Part shown: piece after piece, positions 5,976 to 8,526 of the stretch | How positions within the stretch are numbered: position 1 is the first letter of the stretch | How the letters are laid out: each line of letters begins with the position of its first letter | NCBI GenBank assembly: GCA_947448095.1 | Contig: CANFNN010000113.1 | Coordinates: 1 to 8,526 of the forward strand | Origin: Bacteriovoracaceae bacterium | GTDB taxonomy: Bacteria > Bdellovibrionota > Bacteriovoracia > Bacteriovoracales > Bacteriovoracaceae | Reading direction: 5' to 3' | DNA: 8,526 nt | The notes under the pieces: model-generated | The model's input: the letters and a program-made list of their open reading frames with translations, nothing else | Database searches by the model: none | Told to the model about the DNA's origin: nothing | Program-made: the position numbers and the translations under genes

Positions 5976-7019
5976 ATGAAGCAAAAAACATTTTTCCTAA
6001 TGCTAGCATTTTTCACTCTCATTTTGAGTGGATGCCAGCAAAAATCATCGACTAAATCATCCAGCAGCTCCAACCCTAGCAGCATCAGTTGCGCCGGTCA
6101 GGCCTATTGGACGACCCCCGGTTGCGTTGGTTATTGCCAAAACAGTCCTACCAGCTATGCCTGTAATGGATCAACGACTGGAACTACGGCCGGTGGAACA
6201 ACGGGTGGCACTACGGGTGCAAACTGTAGCGTTTATCCTATTCCTAATACCTGTGCTCAATACTGCCAACAAGTGCCTAGACCTTACGGCTGCCTTTCTA
6301 ACGGATCAAACTGTACAGTCACTCCGAATGCAGCGGGCTGCCCGGGTGCCTCTGTCACAATCAATCCTTATTGGGGAATTCAATATCCTCCTACTGGTGA
6401 GCCACCAGCAGGAACTTGTTCAGAACCCTATGCTCCACAAGGTCTTCCTAATGCTTTTGAAACCCGTAAGGGAACAATCACTCTTGCAGGTTTAACAACG
6501 GGAAGTATTGAATACAATCCTCTGACGGCTTCGAACCTGCTTAACACATCACCTATGTTGAAGAGTGTGGCGCAAGCGAAAATTTTCTTTATGACTGATT
6601 CGGTTTTGAAAGTGCGCATAAAAGTGAAACCACAACCTGCGGCTTCTCAATCATCTACCATGTGTTACGGACGAAATATGCCAGGAGTAACAATTCCTGG
6701 TTACACGAAACTTCAGTATTACGTAAAAGTCTATGGAGTGAGTGAAGGCACTGCTGTGACCTTGCTTGATACAATGGGTCCGTTCTCAACTGGCGTGAAC
6801 TCTTGCTCTGATGCAATTGATCTTTCTAGTTACCAAGAACAAAGCCCGACAGGTGTGGCGATTGCTATTGACCAGGTCAAAGCGAATCAAAATTGTTCAG
6901 GCTCTTATTGGACAAGCTCAGGCTTTGCAAACTGTAACGTCTATAAAAACGTTCGTTCGTTTGATTGCTGGGCCATGGATTTTGAAGTCGCGGCCGATGG
7001 TACTAAGACTTTTGATTAA
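5976..7019 (+). CDS. Cysteine-rich lipoprotein with tandem Cys repeats
   Basis: A 347-residue exported protein of unrecognised family. Residues 1-20 are a lipoprotein signal peptide: Lys2/Lys4, a hydrophobic core, then lipobox LSGC with Cys20 as the acylated residue. Gln-Gln follows, not Asp, which suggests outer-membrane sorting. A Ser-rich tether (24-38) leads into a Cys repeat region: C39-x10-C50-x3-C54-x8-C63, then C84-x8-C93-x3-C97-x8-C106, then a partial unit C113-x8-C122. A Gly/Thr linker (66-82) separates the first two. The C-terminal half (about 148-347) looks beta-rich, with six more cysteines (148, 230, 277, 307, 320, 331). The mature protein has 16 cysteines besides the lipidated one, an even number consistent with disulfides in the periplasm or at the cell surface. 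GAAGG (5965-5969) precedes the ATG by 6 nt. It is divergent from the sigma operon, and its stop overlaps the gshB-like gene by 17 bp. Binding partner unknown. Confidence 0.8.
   Translation: MKQKTFFLMLAFFTLILSGCQQKSSTKSSSSSNPSSISCAGQAYWTTPGCVGYCQNSPTSYACNGSTTGTTAGGTTGGTTGANCSVYPIPNTCAQYCQQVPRPYGCLSNGSNCTVTPNAAGCPGASVTINPYWGIQYPPTGEPPAGTCSEPYAPQGLPNAFETRKGTITLAGLTTGSIEYNPLTASNLLNTSPMLKSVAQAKIFFMTDSVLKVRIKVKPQPAASQSSTMCYGRNMPGVTIPGYTKLQYYVKVYGVSEGTAVTLLDTMGPFSTGVNSCSDAIDLSSYQEQSPTGVAIAIDQVKANQNCSGSYWTSSGFANCNVYKNVRSFDCWAMDFEVAADGTKTFD
6090..6341 (+). repeat. Protein-level tandem cysteine repeat within the lipoprotein gene
   Basis: Two full units and one partial unit of a C-x8/10-C-x3-C-x8-C pattern are encoded at 6090-6164, 6225-6293 and 6312-6341. 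Units one and two share the C-x-x-Y-C-Q core (CVGYCQ and CAQYCQ), an S/R-P before the last Cys, and an Asn-Gly after it. DNA identity between units is low, so the duplication is old or the spacing is kept by selection. A Gly/Thr-rich linker (6171-6221) lies between units one and two. Confidence 0.7.
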
Positions 7020-7956
7020 TCATATCGATCACTACGTCCGCAAGATTTTTCTTGAGGGCGTAGCTCACTTCAACGAGTAGTCCCGGACAAGTTATATTCA
7101 CTTCCGTAATGGCGTCCCCTAGAATATCAAAAGCCAACCAATCCACTCCGTAACCACTCAATTCATTCGCTATTTTTTCACAACGATGACGTGCAACGAC
7201 TGACAAGTCATAAGCGCCGAAAGTCGCACCTTGGGCAATATTGGAAAGAAATTCGCCGTCCTTGGGAGTCTTGAGAATCGTACCGATTTCAACTCCCTTG
7301 AAGTAAAGCGAACGGATCTCTCCCTGCGTGACCGCCTCAACAAAAGGTTGAACGATAACCGGACCATTCAGTTCATTTACTTTTTCTTCAAAGCGCTCTT
7401 CCCATCCCGAGGTAGGAAGTTTTTCGACACCTAAACCACTATAAAGATCCAAAGGTTTAAGAATTAAGGCTGATGGCTTAGGATTGAGATTCTGCACGAA
7501 CTGGGCGGCAAGCTTAACGTTGGATCCAACAAAACTAGCAACAGCACCTTCAGAGCGATAAGCATAAAGCTTTTCATTAAAAAGCATAATGCCGCGGGGA
7601 TGGTTAAGAACCTGTATCCCCTTTTGCGCTAAATCATCCAGCATCCAAAGTATGCGCAGGTAGCGACTATCAAATGGTGGATCCAGCCGCATGTGAATCA
7701 TATCATTGGCATCAAGCTCTATGACTCTTGAGCTCGTAGTCGCAAACGACTGCATGTAAATGCCATCCTCTTTGAGAGAACCCGTGAATTCATGGACCGT
7801 TAATTTTTGAATGCCTTGATTATGAACAGCAAAATCTTTTTCAAAAAAAACAAAACATTCAATTCCTCTTCTTTGCATCGCAAGAGCGAGCATGAATGAG
7901 GAGTCTTTTTTGACATTTAATTTTTCAATCGGATCAATCAATAGCAAGTGGCGCAT
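7003..7956 (-). CDS. gshB: Glutathione synthetase-family ATP-grasp ligase, diverged
   Basis: A 317-residue cytoplasmic enzyme similar along its length to bacterial GshB, which joins gamma-glutamylcysteine and glycine using ATP. Matching blocks are DPIEKLNVKKDSSFMLALA (8-26; E. coli has DPIANINIKKDSSF), MRLDPPFD (89-96), FNEKLYAY (126-133), the ATP-binding ILKPLD (165-170), QGEIRSLYF (211-219), and the metal-binding FDILGDAITEVNIT (276-289). In the last block Asp277, Glu285 and Asn287 are the expected magnesium ligands. Differences: the glycine loop reads LYSGLG, the flexible RGNLAAGG loop is LSNIAQGATF (Arg lost, Asn kept), and the end is CPGLLVEV in place of the usual SPTGIREI. Activity on another dipeptide is therefore possible. 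The start overlaps the upstream aminopeptidase gene by 23 bp with AAAGG at 7963-7967. No gshA is seen in the window. Confidence 0.8.
   Translation of the reverse strand: MRHLLLIDPIEKLNVKKDSSFMLALAMQRRGIECFVFFEKDFAVHNQGIQKLTVHEFTGSLKEDGIYMQSFATTSSRVIELDANDMIHMRLDPPFDSRYLRILWMLDDLAQKGIQVLNHPRGIMLFNEKLYAYRSEGAVASFVGSNVKLAAQFVQNLNPKPSALILKPLDLYSGLGVEKLPTSGWEERFEEKVNELNGPVIVQPFVEAVTQGEIRSLYFKGVEIGTILKTPKDGEFLSNIAQGATFGAYDLSVVARHRCEKIANELSGYGVDWLAFDILGDAITEVNITCPGLLVEVSYALKKNLADVVIDMINQKS
7032..7063. terminator. Long inverted repeat just after the lipoprotein stop, inside the gshB-like gene
   Basis: CTACGTCCGCAAG (7032-7044) can pair with CTTGAGGGCGTAG (7051-7063) around the loop ATTTTT. That gives 13 positions with one mismatch and one G-U wobble as plus-strand RNA. 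It begins 13 nt after the lipoprotein stop (7019) and lies in the coding end of the convergent gene. No T-run follows on either strand, so classic intrinsic termination is not assured; it may instead protect the lipoprotein mRNA 3' end. Confidence 0.4.
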
Positions 7957-8526
7957 TGGGTACCTTTAATTTAAGATAGTCAGTAAAACTTGCAATCTTT
8001 TCTTGGTCTTCAAAAACTTTATATTCAACTTTAAGCCAAGCAAGAAATTCTTTTAAATTCAAATTCTTTTTCGTTTTAAGTTCAGTCAGGAAGTCTTGCT
8101 CCTCTTCATAAGTCAAAAAAGCAGCAAAGCTCGCTTGATTCCAATTATCTTTGAGTTCACACTCACTCTCATCCAATTGAAGCTTCAGACACATGGCCCG
8201 CAGGTCAGGCTTAAACACTTCGGTCACAAAACGTTCCGTTAATTCATCGGCTTTGGGGGCCGAGTTGAAGCCACCAAGTTTAGCAAAATCGTCCTGGAGA
8301 ATTCCAATCAGTTCAACCACTCTCTTATCTATTTGCGCTTTTTTCTCTTCATCGGCCAAATAGTCTATAAGCTCTGGACGATCAAGAAAATACTCTTTGA
8401 GCATTTCTTTAGCATATAGGCTCGCTAAATTTTCATTTAACTCCACTTCGTCCTTAATGAAAAAAACGGTATGAAACAATTCATGAAAAACGAGTTCCGC
8501 CAATTCAACATCATTATACTGAAAAA
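7934..8526 (-). CDS. Putative zinc aminopeptidase (PF10023-like), N-terminus cut by the window edge
   Basis: The reading frame stays open to the window edge, so this is the C-terminal part of a longer gene. The visible start-like TTG at 8503 is internal: upstream codons read FQYNDVEL and continue directly into AELVFHELFHTVFF. This contains the zinc-metalloprotease HExxH motif (HELFH). About 20 residues later comes NENLASLYAKE, fitting the NExxA third-ligand motif of the gluzincin-like predicted aminopeptidase family PF10023. The rest (about 160 residues) is helical and charged, with a KADELTERF segment and ending KVPNAPLAID. Family members are usually membrane-anchored or lipid-anchored near their N-terminus, which is not visible here. 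It is the upstream partner of the gshB-like gene with a 23-bp overlap, so both are likely co-transcribed; a role in peptide turnover is inference. Confidence 0.75.
   Translation of the reverse strand, partial: FQYNDVELAELVFHELFHTVFFIKDEVELNENLASLYAKEMLKEYFLDRPELIDYLADEEKKAQIDKRVVELIGILQDDFAKLGGFNSAPKADELTERFVTEVFKPDLRAMCLKLQLDESECELKDNWNQASFAAFLTYEEEQDFLTELKTKKNLNLKEFLAWLKVEYKVFEDQEKIASFTDYLKLKVPNAPLAID
7963..7967 (-). promoter_or_regulatory. Ribosome binding site of the gshB-like gene inside the aminopeptidase gene
   Basis: On the minus strand AAAGG ends 6 nt before the ATG at 7956-7954. The site lies within the last codons of the preceding gene, whose stop is at 7936-7934, so the two genes overlap by 23 bp and probably share one mRNA. 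Confidence 0.6.

Noticed and set aside
5897..6085. 62-codon minus-strand frame over the lipoprotein start
   Set aside because: It is antisense to the lipoprotein signal peptide and its own ribosome site is absent; the hydrophobic look comes from the complementary strand.
6028..6495. 155-codon open frame in a second plus-strand frame
   Set aside because: It lies wholly inside the lipoprotein gene, has no ribosome site, and its composition mirrors the Gly/Thr/Cys-rich codons of the real frame. The real frame has a signal peptide and regular cysteine spacing.
6428..6619. 63-codon minus-strand frame within the lipoprotein gene
   Set aside because: Antisense shadow with no start signal or family features.
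7013..7022. TGATTAATCA palindrome over the lipoprotein/gshB-like stops
   Set aside because: Short AT-rich palindromes arise easily by chance and this one has no loop or partner site.
6811..7080. 89-codon plus-strand frame across the lipoprotein end
   Set aside because: It overlaps two well-supported genes, has no recognisable motif and no ribosome site.
7170..7434. Two short frames (minus 7170-7367 and plus 7231-7434) within the gshB-like gene
   Set aside because: Both are inside conserved GshB-like coding sequence and are Arg/Asn-rich shadows without start signals.
8501..8503. TTG as the start of the aminopeptidase gene
   Set aside because: The frame remains open to the window edge and the upstream codons (FQYNDVEL) continue the family pattern just before HELFH, so this TTG is an internal leucine codon.

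Overview
The window is a gene-dense, moderately AT-rich bacterial segment. It carries nine protein-coding genes and no RNA gene, insertion sequence or CRISPR array that I can see. The proteins point to a Gram-negative (two-membrane) bacterium: there is a TonB-like protein, an exported lipoprotein, and a glutathione-synthetase-family enzyme. Low similarity to textbook families, many degenerate signalling proteins and Lys/Ser/Asn-rich sequences would fit a Bdellovibrio/Bacteriovorax-type predatory bacterium. That placement is an impression only; nothing in the window proves it.

Layout. (1) 6-2156 (+) encodes a large protein resembling an N6-adenine DNA methyltransferase plus specificity domain, but without the catalytic motif. 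It is translationally coupled to (2) dtd, 2153-2590 (+), a textbook D-aminoacyl-tRNA deacylase. (3) 2587-3945 (-) is a two-helix membrane protein with a decayed histidine-kinase ATPase-like domain. (4) 4146-4988 (+), divergent from it, is a TonB-like protein. (5/6) On the minus strand an ECF-sigma-like gene (5298-5783) and a small anti-sigma-like gene (4978-5301) form a two-gene operon. (7) 5976-7019 (+), divergent from the sigma gene, is a cysteine-rich lipoprotein. (8/9) On the minus strand a PF10023-type zinc aminopeptidase (cut by the window edge) overlaps the start of a diverged gshB-like ATP-grasp ligase (7003-7956).

The region is very compact. All three convergent gene pairs overlap at their stop codons (4, 11 and 17 bp), and all three same-strand neighbours overlap (4, 4 and 23 bp). 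The only real non-coding spaces are two divergent promoter regions of about 190-200 bp. Two good inverted repeats sit just past a stop codon but inside the coding sequence of the opposing gene, so transcript ends may be encoded within coding DNA.

How the genes might work together: the sigma/anti-sigma pair, the TonB-like protein, the two-helix kinase-like protein and the cysteine-rich lipoprotein all suggest envelope sensing or envelope function, and the sigma operon sits between the TonB-like and lipoprotein genes. A functional link between them is inference only. The aminopeptidase/GshB-like pair looks like a small peptide or glutathione metabolism operon. No defence island or obvious complete new system is evident. 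The most unusual items are the catalytically dead-looking methyltransferase/specificity protein, the zinc-less soluble anti-sigma, and the tandem cysteine-repeat lipoprotein.
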